The translations under genes and the position numbers were made by a program. This document shows, piece after piece, positions 26,050-32,391 of a stretch of 32,391 nt of DNA (its first letter is position 1; every line of letters starts with the position of its first letter). The stretch comes from Actinomycetota bacterium (GTDB lineage: Bacteria; Actinomycetota; Actinomycetes; Nanopelagicales; Nanopelagicaceae): contig JACSDF010000013.1 in NCBI GenBank assembly GCA_015660815.1, positions 1 through 32,391 of the forward strand, read 5' to 3'. The notes under the pieces are model-generated. The model worked only from the letters and a program-made list of their open reading frames with translations, ran no database searches and was not told the DNA's origin.

Positions 26050-27009
26050 ATGCAAAGCACCATAAATTTTGGAATGGTCGGCCTAGGCCGAATGGGGGCC
26101 AATATAGTTCGCCGCTTGGCCCACTCTGGGATTACTAGCGTCGTACATGATGTAAACCCTGATGCTGTTAAATTGCTAGCCGATGAGGGTTTCACACCTG
26201 CCAACACTCTTGCTGAGCTAATCGGGACCCTTTCGACCCCACGAACGGTGTGGGTAATGGTGCCATCTGGGGTTACTGATTCAACTATTGCAGATCTTGC
26301 TAGCTATTTATCTGCGGGTGACACAGTAATCGATGGCGGCAACTCTTATTACAAAAATGACATTGTCAATGCATCCCTGCTTGCAGAAAAAGGGATTAAT
26401 TTTGTTGATGTCGGAACAAGTGGGGGTATTTACGGATTAGAGCGCGGGTATAGCTTGATGATTGGTGGAAAGGAATCTGTCGTTAAGGACTTGGAGCCTA
26501 TCTTTAAAGCTCTTGCACCCGGCTTTGAAGCCGTGGAGCGGACCGTTGGGCGATCAGGTGAACCAACACCAAGTGAATGTGGATATTTGCACTGTGGTCC
26601 AGCGGGCAGTGGTCACTTTGTAAAGATGATCCACAATGGAATTGAGTACGGAATGATGGCGGCATATGCCGAAGGCCTAGCAATCTTTGACGCCGCGAAA
26701 AAGATGGATCCTGCCTACACATTAAATCTGCCAGAAATTACCGAAGTCTGGCGTCGTGGAAGTGTTGTTTCATCGTGGCTTCTAGATTTAACAGCGCAAG
26801 CTTTGCATGAAAATAAAGATCTCAATGGTTTTTCAACTCAAGTAAGCGACAGCGGAGAAGGTCGTTGGGCGCTTCAAGCGGCAATTGAAGCGGGAGTTCC
26901 TGCTAATGTTTTAAGCGCCTCTCTTTTTTCCCGCTTTACATCTCGAAATAACGCAGATTTTTCAAACCGTGTGTTAAGTGCGATGCGCCGCAAATTTGGT
27001 GGACACTAA
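26050..27009 (+). CDS. gnd: 6-phosphogluconate dehydrogenase, decarboxylating, short (YqeC/GntZ-like) form
   Basis: This 319-residue enzyme converts 6-phosphogluconate to ribulose 5-phosphate and CO2. It has the Rossmann motif GLGRMG (11-16), GGNS (96-99), the GTSGG loop (122-126) and the catalytic segment GHFVKMIHNGIEYGMM with K192. It belongs to the short class (about 300 residues) that lacks the long C-terminal domain of the 470-residue enzymes. The residue after beta-strand 2 is acidic (VVHDVNPDAV, D34), where NADP enzymes carry an NRT-type motif, so NAD+ preference is inferred. It abuts zwf with no gap. Confidence 0.92.
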   Translation: MQSTINFGMVGLGRMGANIVRRLAHSGITSVVHDVNPDAVKLLADEGFTPANTLAELIGTLSTPRTVWVMVPSGVTDSTIADLASYLSAGDTVIDGGNSYYKNDIVNASLLAEKGINFVDVGTSGGIYGLERGYSLMIGGKESVVKDLEPIFKALAPGFEAVERTVGRSGEPTPSECGYLHCGPAGSGHFVKMIHNGIEYGMMAAYAEGLAIFDAAKKMDPAYTLNLPEITEVWRRGSVVSSWLLDLTAQALHENKDLNGFSTQVSDSGEGRWALQAAIEAGVPANVLSASLFSRFTSRNNADFSNRVLSAMRRKFGGH

Positions 27010-28416
27010 TTGTCCCGTGCCGATGTTTTAGTTTTATTCGGGGCTACTGGCGATTTAGCTAAGAAGAAGTTATTTCCAGCTCTTTATGAAATGGAAGCGA
27101 CTGGCGAGCTAGAAATTCCCGTCTTTGCAGTAGCTTCCTCAAAGTGGAGTCAGGAAGAGTTTAAAGTGCGTGCAAGTTCCTCTATTCGTGAGCGAAAAGC
27201 GGCCCTTGAAGAACCTGTCAATGAAGATGTTTTAAATAAGCTATTGGGCAAGCTGTTTTTAGTTGTGGGAGATTACAAGGATCCACTGACTTTTACAAAG
27301 CTACGCGAGGCTCTCACTGGGTTTAATCTCCCGGTGATTTATTTAGCAATTGCACCTGGAATGTTCACGGATGTGACTCAAGGTTTAGCCAATGTAAACT
27401 TGACCGCAAGTGCACGTGTGGTGGTCGAAAAGCCTTTCGGGCGGGATCTATCAAGTGCCATCGAGTTAGATGAATCTCTTAAAAAACTATTACCAGAAGA
27501 TCAAATTTACCGCATCGATCACTACTTAGGTAAAGAGTCGGTAGAAGACCTTCTGGTTTTTCGTTTTGCAAATACATTGTTCGAACCAGTTTGGAATCGT
27601 AATTATATTTCGAATATTCAAATAACCATGTCCGAGGATTTTGGAATTGATGGTAGGGGCAAATTTTACGATGAAGTTGGTGCGCTTCGCGATGTTTTGC
27701 AAAATCACGTACTGCAAGTTTTAACCATGTTAACCATGGAGCCACCAATTGACATGAGCTCTCGAGCACTACAAGATGAAAAAGTAAAAACCTTATCTTC
27801 CATGCGAGAACTAATTCCAGATGACGTAATTCGCGGTCAGTACGTAGGCTATTTAGAAGAATCCGGTGTCGCAAAAAACTCACAGACTGAAACTTTTGTC
27901 GCTATGAAATTATATATCGATAATTGGCGTTGGGCTGGAGTGCCTATCTACTTACGAACTGGTAAAAAAATGGCTGAAACGTCCATGGAAGCCGTTGTTG
28001 AATTTAAACAACCCCCACGTCAATTATTTTCTCTTAAAGGTTCAAAACTACCCGAACCCAACATTGTCCGATTTCGAATGGGTCGTCATGATGGAGTAGA
28101 TCTTTCACTTCAAGCAAAGTCTCCAGGCTCTGCTTTAATTACAAACACGATCGACTTGACCGTTGAATTTGCCGCAGCGTTGGGAGAGCGCAAAGAGGCA
28201 TATGAACGCCTGCTCGATGCAGCAATACTCGGAGACCATTTCAGATTTACTCGAATCGATGCCGTACTGCAATCATGGGCGATCTTTGATGATGTTCTAA
28301 AAGCTCCCTCAAGGTTGCAACCATATTTTGAAGGCAGTTGGGGTCCAGAAGATGCCCTGGATCTTGTGCCAGGGGGATGGGCTATCTGCGGTAAAGCTGC
28401 AGATAAAAACCCTTAA
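27010..28416 (+). CDS. zwf: Glucose-6-phosphate 1-dehydrogenase
   Basis: This 468-residue enzyme oxidises glucose 6-phosphate to 6-phosphogluconolactone. It has the nucleotide-binding segment LFGATGDLAKKKLFPALY (9-26), VVEKPFGRD (138-146) and the signature RIDHYLGKE (168-176), whose His-Lys pair sits in the active site. It is slightly shorter than the usual 480-510. The TTG start directly follows the gnd stop, with GGTGG inside the gnd end as Shine-Dalgarno, so translation is probably coupled. It ends seven nt from the convergent tgt gene, and no terminator is seen there. The opcA gene often next to actinobacterial zwf is absent here. Confidence 0.95.
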   Translation: MSRADVLVLFGATGDLAKKKLFPALYEMEATGELEIPVFAVASSKWSQEEFKVRASSSIRERKAALEEPVNEDVLNKLLGKLFLVVGDYKDPLTFTKLREALTGFNLPVIYLAIAPGMFTDVTQGLANVNLTASARVVVEKPFGRDLSSAIELDESLKKLLPEDQIYRIDHYLGKESVEDLLVFRFANTLFEPVWNRNYISNIQITMSEDFGIDGRGKFYDEVGALRDVLQNHVLQVLTMLTMEPPIDMSSRALQDEKVKTLSSMRELIPDDVIRGQYVGYLEESGVAKNSQTETFVAMKLYIDNWRWAGVPIYLRTGKKMAETSMEAVVEFKQPPRQLFSLKGSKLPEPNIVRFRMGRHDGVDLSLQAKSPGSALITNTIDLTVEFAAALGERKEAYERLLDAAILGDHFRFTRIDAVLQSWAIFDDVLKAPSRLQPYFEGSWGPEDALDLVPGGWAICGKAADKNP

Positions 28417-28423
28417 TCGCTTT

Positions 28424-29659
28424 CTAGTCGCTGGCTTGACCGCTTCGATGTCTGTAGCGGCCAAGGAAATCGGACTTCATATCGACGAAGTTTCCATCTA
28501 ATAACGCCTGGCGCATCTGATCGACTAAGCGCACAATAAATCTTTCATTGTGGATTGTCGCAAGCGTTGCGGCGATAATTTCTTTTCCTCTAAATACATG
28601 GTGCATATACGCCCGTGTGTAGTGCGTACAGGTATAACAGTCACATTCATCATCTATCGCCGTGAAATCGCGCTTAAAACGGCTGTTAGATAGGTTAAAA
28701 CGCCCCTCCATCGTGTAAACGGCGCTAGTACGGGCAATTCGAGAGGCTAAAACGCAGTCAAAAGTATCGATTCCGTTCTCAACACCGATAAATAAATCTT
28801 CAGGGGCTCCGATGCCCAATAGATGTTTAGGTTTATTTTCAGGCAAGATTTGATTGACCCAAGAAACGATTGTACCGAGAGCGCTCTTATCCAAAGCCCC
28901 CCCAATTCCGAAGCCATCAAAGGACTGATCCGATGATTGCATCGACCCTAAATCGCTAGCCGCTTTTTTGCGCAGATCTTCGTACTGAGCGCCTTGAATA
29001 ACTCCAAAGAGGCCTTGATAGGGCTTACCGATTCGCTCATCGGTCAAGCGCTTATGTTCATCCAAGCAGCGAATCGCCCAGGCATACGTGCGGTCCATAG
29101 CCAGCTCTTGATAGCGGCGAGTATTGTGCAAAGTGGTGCACTCATCAAAGGCAAAGATAATGTCGGCACCAATCTGGTGCTGAACCTGCATTGATACCTC
29201 GGGAGTAAAGCGGTGCATTGAACCATCGAGGTGAGATTTAAAAGTTACACCCTCATCATCGACATGAGCTAAACGCTCTTTATTATCTGCAATGACATCA
29301 TCTCGGCGAAATGTTTTAGCATCCATCGCTATTACTTTTTTAAAGCCAACGCCGAGAGATAAAACTTGAAATCCACCTGAGTCGGTAATCGTTGGACCGG
29401 GCCAGTTCATGAATTCGCCAAGCCCGCCAGCCTCATCGAGGATATCTGCACCTGGTTGTAAATATAGGTGGTAAGCATTTGCCAGCAGAGCTTGCGCCCC
29501 GAGATCGGCCATTGCTTCAGGCAGAACTGATTTAACTGTGGCTTTAGTGCCGACCGGAATAAATGCCGGCGTTTGAATCTGCCCATGCGGCGTTGAAATT
29601 GTTCCAACGCGCGCTAAAGAGTTACTTACGGCATGTTTTATTTCAAATGAAAAACTCAC
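28424..29659 (-). CDS. tgt: tRNA-guanine (queuine) transglycosylase
   Basis: This 411-residue enzyme exchanges guanine at the wobble position of GUN-anticodon tRNAs for a queuosine precursor. The base-binding Asp lies in ITDSGGFQVLSLG and the nucleophile Asp in GIDTFDCVLASRIAR. The zinc site is ECDCYTCTHYTRAYMHHV (CxCxxC plus a downstream His). The VLASRIARTSAVYT stretch follows the actinobacterial style, not the enterobacterial PTRxARNG. The GTG start at 29659 lies three nt after the M13 peptidase stop, so the two are probably co-transcribed. Confidence 0.94.
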   Translation of the reverse strand: MSFSFEIKHAVSNSLARVGTISTPHGQIQTPAFIPVGTKATVKSVLPEAMADLGAQALLANAYHLYLQPGADILDEAGGLGEFMNWPGPTITDSGGFQVLSLGVGFKKVIAMDAKTFRRDDVIADNKERLAHVDDEGVTFKSHLDGSMHRFTPEVSMQVQHQIGADIIFAFDECTTLHNTRRYQELAMDRTYAWAIRCLDEHKRLTDERIGKPYQGLFGVIQGAQYEDLRKKAASDLGSMQSSDQSFDGFGIGGALDKSALGTIVSWVNQILPENKPKHLLGIGAPEDLFIGVENGIDTFDCVLASRIARTSAVYTMEGRFNLSNSRFKRDFTAIDDECDCYTCTHYTRAYMHHVFRGKEIIAATLATIHNERFIVRLVDQMRQALLDGNFVDMKSDFLGRYRHRSGQASD

Positions 29660-29662
29660 TAG

Positions 29663-31612
29663 CTACCAGATTTGAACGCGGGATTCTTCATCCAACCACA
29701 GTGCATCGCTCTGTGTGAGACCGAAGGCCTCATAAAATGGGGTGAAGTTACTAACGATAGTGTTGCAACGAAACTCACTAGGGGAGTGGGGATCGGTTGC
29801 AATACGCCGACGTTGTTCTTCAACTCGTACCTTGCCGCGCCAGACTTGTGCCCAGCCGAGAAATAATCGCTGTTCACCGGTTAGACCATCGATTACCGGT
29901 GAGGGCTGACCAGCTAATGAAATCTGGTAGGCCTTATAGGCAATTGCTAAACCACCTAAGTCACCAATATTTTCTCCAACAGTCAGAGCGCCATTCACAG
30001 TAATGTCAGGGGTTTCTTCGGGCCGTAGTTCGTTGTACTGAGCGATTAGTGCATTAGATCGAAGTTCAAAGGCGGCGCGATCGGCATCACTCCACCAGTT
30101 ATTGAGTGCACCATCTCCGTCGTACTTTGAACCTTGATCATCAAAGCCATGTCCGATTTCATGGCCAATAACTGCGCCGATTCCGCCATAGTTGACGGCA
30201 TCATCTGCGCCGAGTCCGAAAAATGGAGGCTGTAAAATCGCCGCAGGAAAGACAATTTCATTCATGACTGGGTTGTAATAGGCATTTACCGTTTGCGGTG
30301 TCATGTGCCATTCGTCGCGATCTACCGGCTTACCAATCTTGGCTAATTCAAAATCGCGCTGGAACTTAGTTACATGGCCAATATTTGCAAAGAGATCACT
30401 GGCATCAGTCTGTAGCGCCGAATAGTCGCGCCATTTATGTGGGTAGCCAATTTTTGGAGTGAACTTGCCCAGCTTTTCTAAGGCTTTCTGCTTTGTCTCA
30501 TCACTCATCCAGTCGAGGGCATTGATACTGATGCGATAAGCCTGAATCAGATTAGCAACGAGTGCCTCCATACGCACCTTAGCCTCAACCGGGAAGTGCT
30601 GCTCGACATAGACCTTACCTACCGCCTCACCGAGGGAGCCCTCCACGATTGATACGGCACGCTTCCAGCGCTCGCGAAGTTGCGGAGTTCCTGAAAGAGT
30701 TTTGCCATAGAAATCAAAGTTCTGGTTAACCAAATCGCTAGATAGGTAAGGCGCTGATCCACTAATAATGTTCCACTTGAGCCAGGCGACCCACGAATCG
30801 CGATCAAAATTTGAAAGAATGGCGGAAAGGCCTGCAAAGAATGGCGGCTGTTGAACAATAACTGAATCTAAAACAATAGGTGGAATTTCTCCGGCAGATA
30901 AGTAAAGCCCAAAATCAAAGGCGGGCATCAGAGCGGTAACCTCTGCTCGGCTCATCTTGTTATATGTCAGCGTCGCATCTCGATCTTTTACGGCGTCATA
31001 GTGATGGCTTGCAATAGAGGTTTCAAGTGCCAGAATTTTCGTCGCTAAATCCGCAGCATCATTAATACCAACCAATAAAAACATAGCTTCAACATGGGCT
31101 AAGAAAGCTGCACGAATGTGAGCATGTTGCTCTTCGCGATAATACGACTCATCTGGCAGGGATATACCGCCTTGAGATAGATACAAAATATTCGTTGAGG
31201 CATCCATTTGGTCGGCATAGATAAAAGTACCGAAGATGCCGCCGAGACCCCTTGCCTCAAGCCAAGACATCGTTGAAATAAAATCCGACAAACTTTGAAT
31301 CGAATCACACATGGCTAAATCTTTTAAAATTGGAGAGTATCCCTTTTCCTCAATCGCATCGGCTGCCATAAATGATGAGTAAAGGTCGCTGATCTTTGTA
31401 GCCTCCGCCGATCCAGTTGCACTTTCAATGATGGCACGGACCTGTTTTTCAGATAAGTCGCGAAGAGTCACAAAGGCACCATCACTGGCACGATCGGCGG
31501 GGATGACGGCGGTTTTTAGCCAACCCCCATTGAAGTGACGGTAAAGATCATCTTGAATACGTATTTTTGGATCGATATGGCTCACATCTAGACCGCTGGT
31601 ACTTGTGCTCAC
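29663..31612 (-). CDS. M13 family zinc metallopeptidase (neprilysin/PepO-like)
   Basis: This 649-residue zinc peptidase has the catalytic site VIGHEIGHGFDDQGSKYD (HExxH at 484-488) and the third zinc ligand E547 in VGENIGDLGG. It also has the substrate-binding NAYYNP, and ends in the C-terminal Trp (VQIW) typical of the family. There is no signal peptide or membrane anchor, so it should be cytoplasmic, unlike animal neprilysins. It would degrade short peptides, fitting nutrient recycling. The GTG start at 31612 has AAGGAG eight nt upstream. A divergent MarR regulator with a palindromic operator sits 59 nt away and may control it. Confidence 0.95.
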   Translation of the reverse strand: MSTSTSGLDVSHIDPKIRIQDDLYRHFNGGWLKTAVIPADRASDGAFVTLRDLSEKQVRAIIESATGSAEATKISDLYSSFMAADAIEEKGYSPILKDLAMCDSIQSLSDFISTMSWLEARGLGGIFGTFIYADQMDASTNILYLSQGGISLPDESYYREEQHAHIRAAFLAHVEAMFLLVGINDAADLATKILALETSIASHHYDAVKDRDATLTYNKMSRAEVTALMPAFDFGLYLSAGEIPPIVLDSVIVQQPPFFAGLSAILSNFDRDSWVAWLKWNIISGSAPYLSSDLVNQNFDFYGKTLSGTPQLRERWKRAVSIVEGSLGEAVGKVYVEQHFPVEAKVRMEALVANLIQAYRISINALDWMSDETKQKALEKLGKFTPKIGYPHKWRDYSALQTDASDLFANIGHVTKFQRDFELAKIGKPVDRDEWHMTPQTVNAYYNPVMNEIVFPAAILQPPFFGLGADDAVNYGGIGAVIGHEIGHGFDDQGSKYDGDGALNNWWSDADRAAFELRSNALIAQYNELRPEETPDITVNGALTVGENIGDLGGLAIAYKAYQISLAGQPSPVIDGLTGEQRLFLGWAQVWRGKVRVEEQRRRIATDPHSPSEFRCNTIVSNFTPFYEAFGLTQSDALWLDEESRVQIW

Positions 31613-31636
31613 GTGGGTAACTCCTTATGAAAATGT

Positions 31637-31652
31637 AGTTGAAAGTTCAACT
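31637..31652. promoter_or_regulatory. MarR-type palindromic operator
   Basis: AGTTGAA (31637-31643) and TTCAACT (31646-31652) form a perfect 7-bp inverted repeat with a 2-nt spacer. The form matches the TTGAA-NN-TTCAA palindromes bound by many MarR proteins. It includes TTGAAA, the best -35 candidate for the marR promoter, so binding would block marR itself. It is 25 nt from the M13 peptidase start. Confidence 0.7.
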
Positions 31653-31659
31653 GTTAGCG

Positions 31660-31665
31660 TACAAT
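31660..31665 (+). promoter_or_regulatory. Leaderless -10 of the marR gene
   Basis: TACAAT is followed by six bases (CTCCTT) and the ATG at 31672. The candidate -35 TTGAAA at 31639-31644 is 15 nt upstream and lies inside the operator. Confidence 0.6.
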
Positions 31666-31671
31666 CTCCTT

Positions 31672-32154
31672 ATGCCAGACCAAAACGCTACCGCACCCAA
31701 GTGGCTTAGCCCAGCCGAGATGACAGCTTGGCGAAGCTACATTATTGCTAGTCGCCATCTCCTTGAGGCTCTAGATAATGATTTAGATGGCCATGATTTA
31801 TCAATGCCAGATTATGAGATTTTGGCGCAGTTAAGCGATGCTCCTGAGCGGCGTTTGCGAATGAGTGAACTCGCTGAAATCACGCTTTTGTCTCGCTCGC
31901 GTCTTTCTCATCGAATGAAGGTTATGGAAAAGGCCGGTTGGGTAAAACGCGAAGCCTGTCCTTCTGATAAACGCGGCTTCTTTGCGGTGATGACACCTAA
32001 GGGATGGAAGGCAATTGTTGCAGCGGCACCAGATCATGTAGCAAGTGTGCGCTCTCGTTTTGTAGATCACTTATCAACTCAGGAGCAAGTGGTTTTAGCA
32101 GGTATCTTTTCTCGAATTGAAGAGTCTTTCCGTAGTGAGGTAATTAAAGAGTAG
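31672..32154 (+). CDS. MarR-family transcriptional regulator
   Basis: This 160-residue winged-helix regulator has the usual architecture: an N-terminal dimerisation helix (about 20-40), a DNA-recognition region with LRMSELAEITLLSRSRLSHRMKVMEKAGWV (in two parts, about 65-95), and the wing KREACPSDKRGFFAVMTPKG. The DxR wing motif SDKRG is intact. The ATG at 31672 is chosen over a TTG at 31639, which would start inside the operator. MarR proteins usually repress their own gene and a divergent one, here the M13 peptidase. The ligand is unknown. A strong terminator follows. Confidence 0.88.
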   Translation: MPDQNATAPKWLSPAEMTAWRSYIIASRHLLEALDNDLDGHDLSMPDYEILAQLSDAPERRLRMSELAEITLLSRSRLSHRMKVMEKAGWVKREACPSDKRGFFAVMTPKGWKAIVAAAPDHVASVRSRFVDHLSTQEQVVLAGIFSRIEESFRSEVIKE

Positions 32155-32165
32155 AAAAACTTCAT

Positions 32166-32201
32166 AAAAAAAACCCGCCACATAGAGTGGCGGGTTTTTT
32201 T
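32166..32201. terminator. Bidirectional intrinsic terminator
   Basis: A run of eight A, the arm CCCGCCAC, a 5-nt loop, the arm GTGGCGGG and a run of seven T form a perfect stem with U tracts in both directions. It serves marR on the plus strand and the basic-tailed protein gene on the minus strand. Confidence 0.95.
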
Positions 32202-32210
32202 AATTGCTAA

Positions 32211-32391
32211 TTACTTAGCTGCTGCCTTCTTGCGGCGCTTCTTTGGTGCAGCTGCTGGAGCTACAACCTTCTTAGCTGCTGCCTTCTTGCGCTTCTTTGG
32301 AGCAGCTTTCTTAGCTGCTGCCTTCTTGCGCTTCTTTGGAGCAGCTTTCTTAGCTGCTGCCTTCTTGCGCTTCTTTGGAGCAGCTGCCTTA
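32211..32391 (-). CDS. Lys/Ala-rich C-terminal tail of a nucleoid-type DNA-binding protein (HU or H1-like); partial
   Basis: Only the last 59 codons are in the window, ending in TAA at 32211. The tail consists of AAPKKRKKAAAKK units, then VVAPAAAPKKRRKKAAAK. Such basic PAKKA-type tails occur on actinobacterial HU (HupB) and on histone H1-like proteins, where they bind and compact DNA without sequence specificity. The N-terminal domain is outside, so HU cannot be told apart from an H1-like protein or a basic-tailed ribosomal or RNA-binding protein. The gene is convergent with marR across a shared terminator. Confidence 0.75.
   Translation of the reverse strand, partial: KAAAPKKRKKAAAKKAAPKKRKKAAAKKAAPKKRKKAAAKKVVAPAAAPKKRRKKAAAK
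32271..32387 (-). repeat. 39-nt tandem repeat, three copies, coding for a 13-residue basic unit
   Basis: Copies begin at 32271, 32310 and 32349. The first two are identical over 39 nt; the third differs only in its last two bases. Each codes one Lys/Arg-rich unit of the tail. Identity at synonymous positions suggests recent duplication or gene conversion. The array may continue beyond the window. Confidence 0.92.

Noticed and set aside
27479-27883. Open frame of about 134 codons antisense to zwf
   Set aside because: No family features and lies wholly within a conserved enzyme gene; explained by codon bias.
31639-31671. Upstream TTG start for the MarR protein
   Set aside because: It lies inside the operator palindrome and upstream of the TACAAT -10; the ATG at 31672 fits the family length.
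32271-32387. Regular 39-nt repeats considered as a CRISPR array
   Set aside because: Units are contiguous without unique spacers and lie in frame in a basic protein tail.

Overview
The window looks like a stretch of a streamlined, gene-dense actinobacterial chromosome of moderate GC. Support for that reading: a SenX3/RegX3-like two-component system next to pst genes, 11-nt PHO-box repeats of the actinobacterial type, an HU/H1-like protein with a Lys/Ala-rich tail, an actinobacterial-style Tgt, many GTG/TTG starts and very short intergenic gaps. A freshwater planktonic actinobacterium (Nanopelagicales/acI-like) is my best guess. It is an inference from style and gene content, not an identification. 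No tRNA, rRNA, CRISPR array, insertion sequence or prophage was seen, and no gap between genes exceeds about 170 bp.

Layout. Positions 1-7820 hold a nitrogen/amine module: a glutamate dehydrogenase (cut by the window edge), a four-gene PotABCD/Fe3+-type ABC importer, an Orn/Lys/Arg decarboxylase and, divergently, a GabT-like aminotransferase. Positions 7817-10019 encode a YjjI-family glycyl radical enzyme and its radical-SAM activase, an oxygen-sensitive pair of poorly known role. Positions 10111-16815 form a phosphate module: regX3-senX3 on the minus strand, then phoU-pstC-pstA-pstB and pstS on the plus strand, with PHO boxes in the senX3/phoU divergent gap and before pstS. A VTT/DedA-like membrane protein and an MFS exporter follow.

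Positions 19049-28416 form a long plus-strand array: a Dpp/Opp-family binding protein, a stem-loop, two permeases (the first with a large membrane insertion), a fused double ATPase, then pgl, gnd and zwf of the oxidative pentose phosphate pathway. Positions 28424-31612 encode Tgt and an M13 metallopeptidase on the minus strand. A MarR regulator diverges from the peptidase across a palindromic operator. A strong bidirectional terminator separates marR from the C-terminal end of a basic, repeat-tailed DNA-binding protein that runs off the window.

The most striking cross-cutting signal is promoter geometry: at nine gene starts a TAnnnT hexamer lies exactly 6 or 7 nt before the ATG, which predicts leaderless mRNAs. 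Genes inside operons, and the binding-protein genes, instead carry Shine-Dalgarno sequences or overlap their neighbour. No wholly new multi-gene system is obvious. The best candidates for new biology are the YjjI/YjjW pair, a SenX3-like kinase without membrane segments, the DppB insertion, and the Dpp transporter linked to the pentose phosphate genes.
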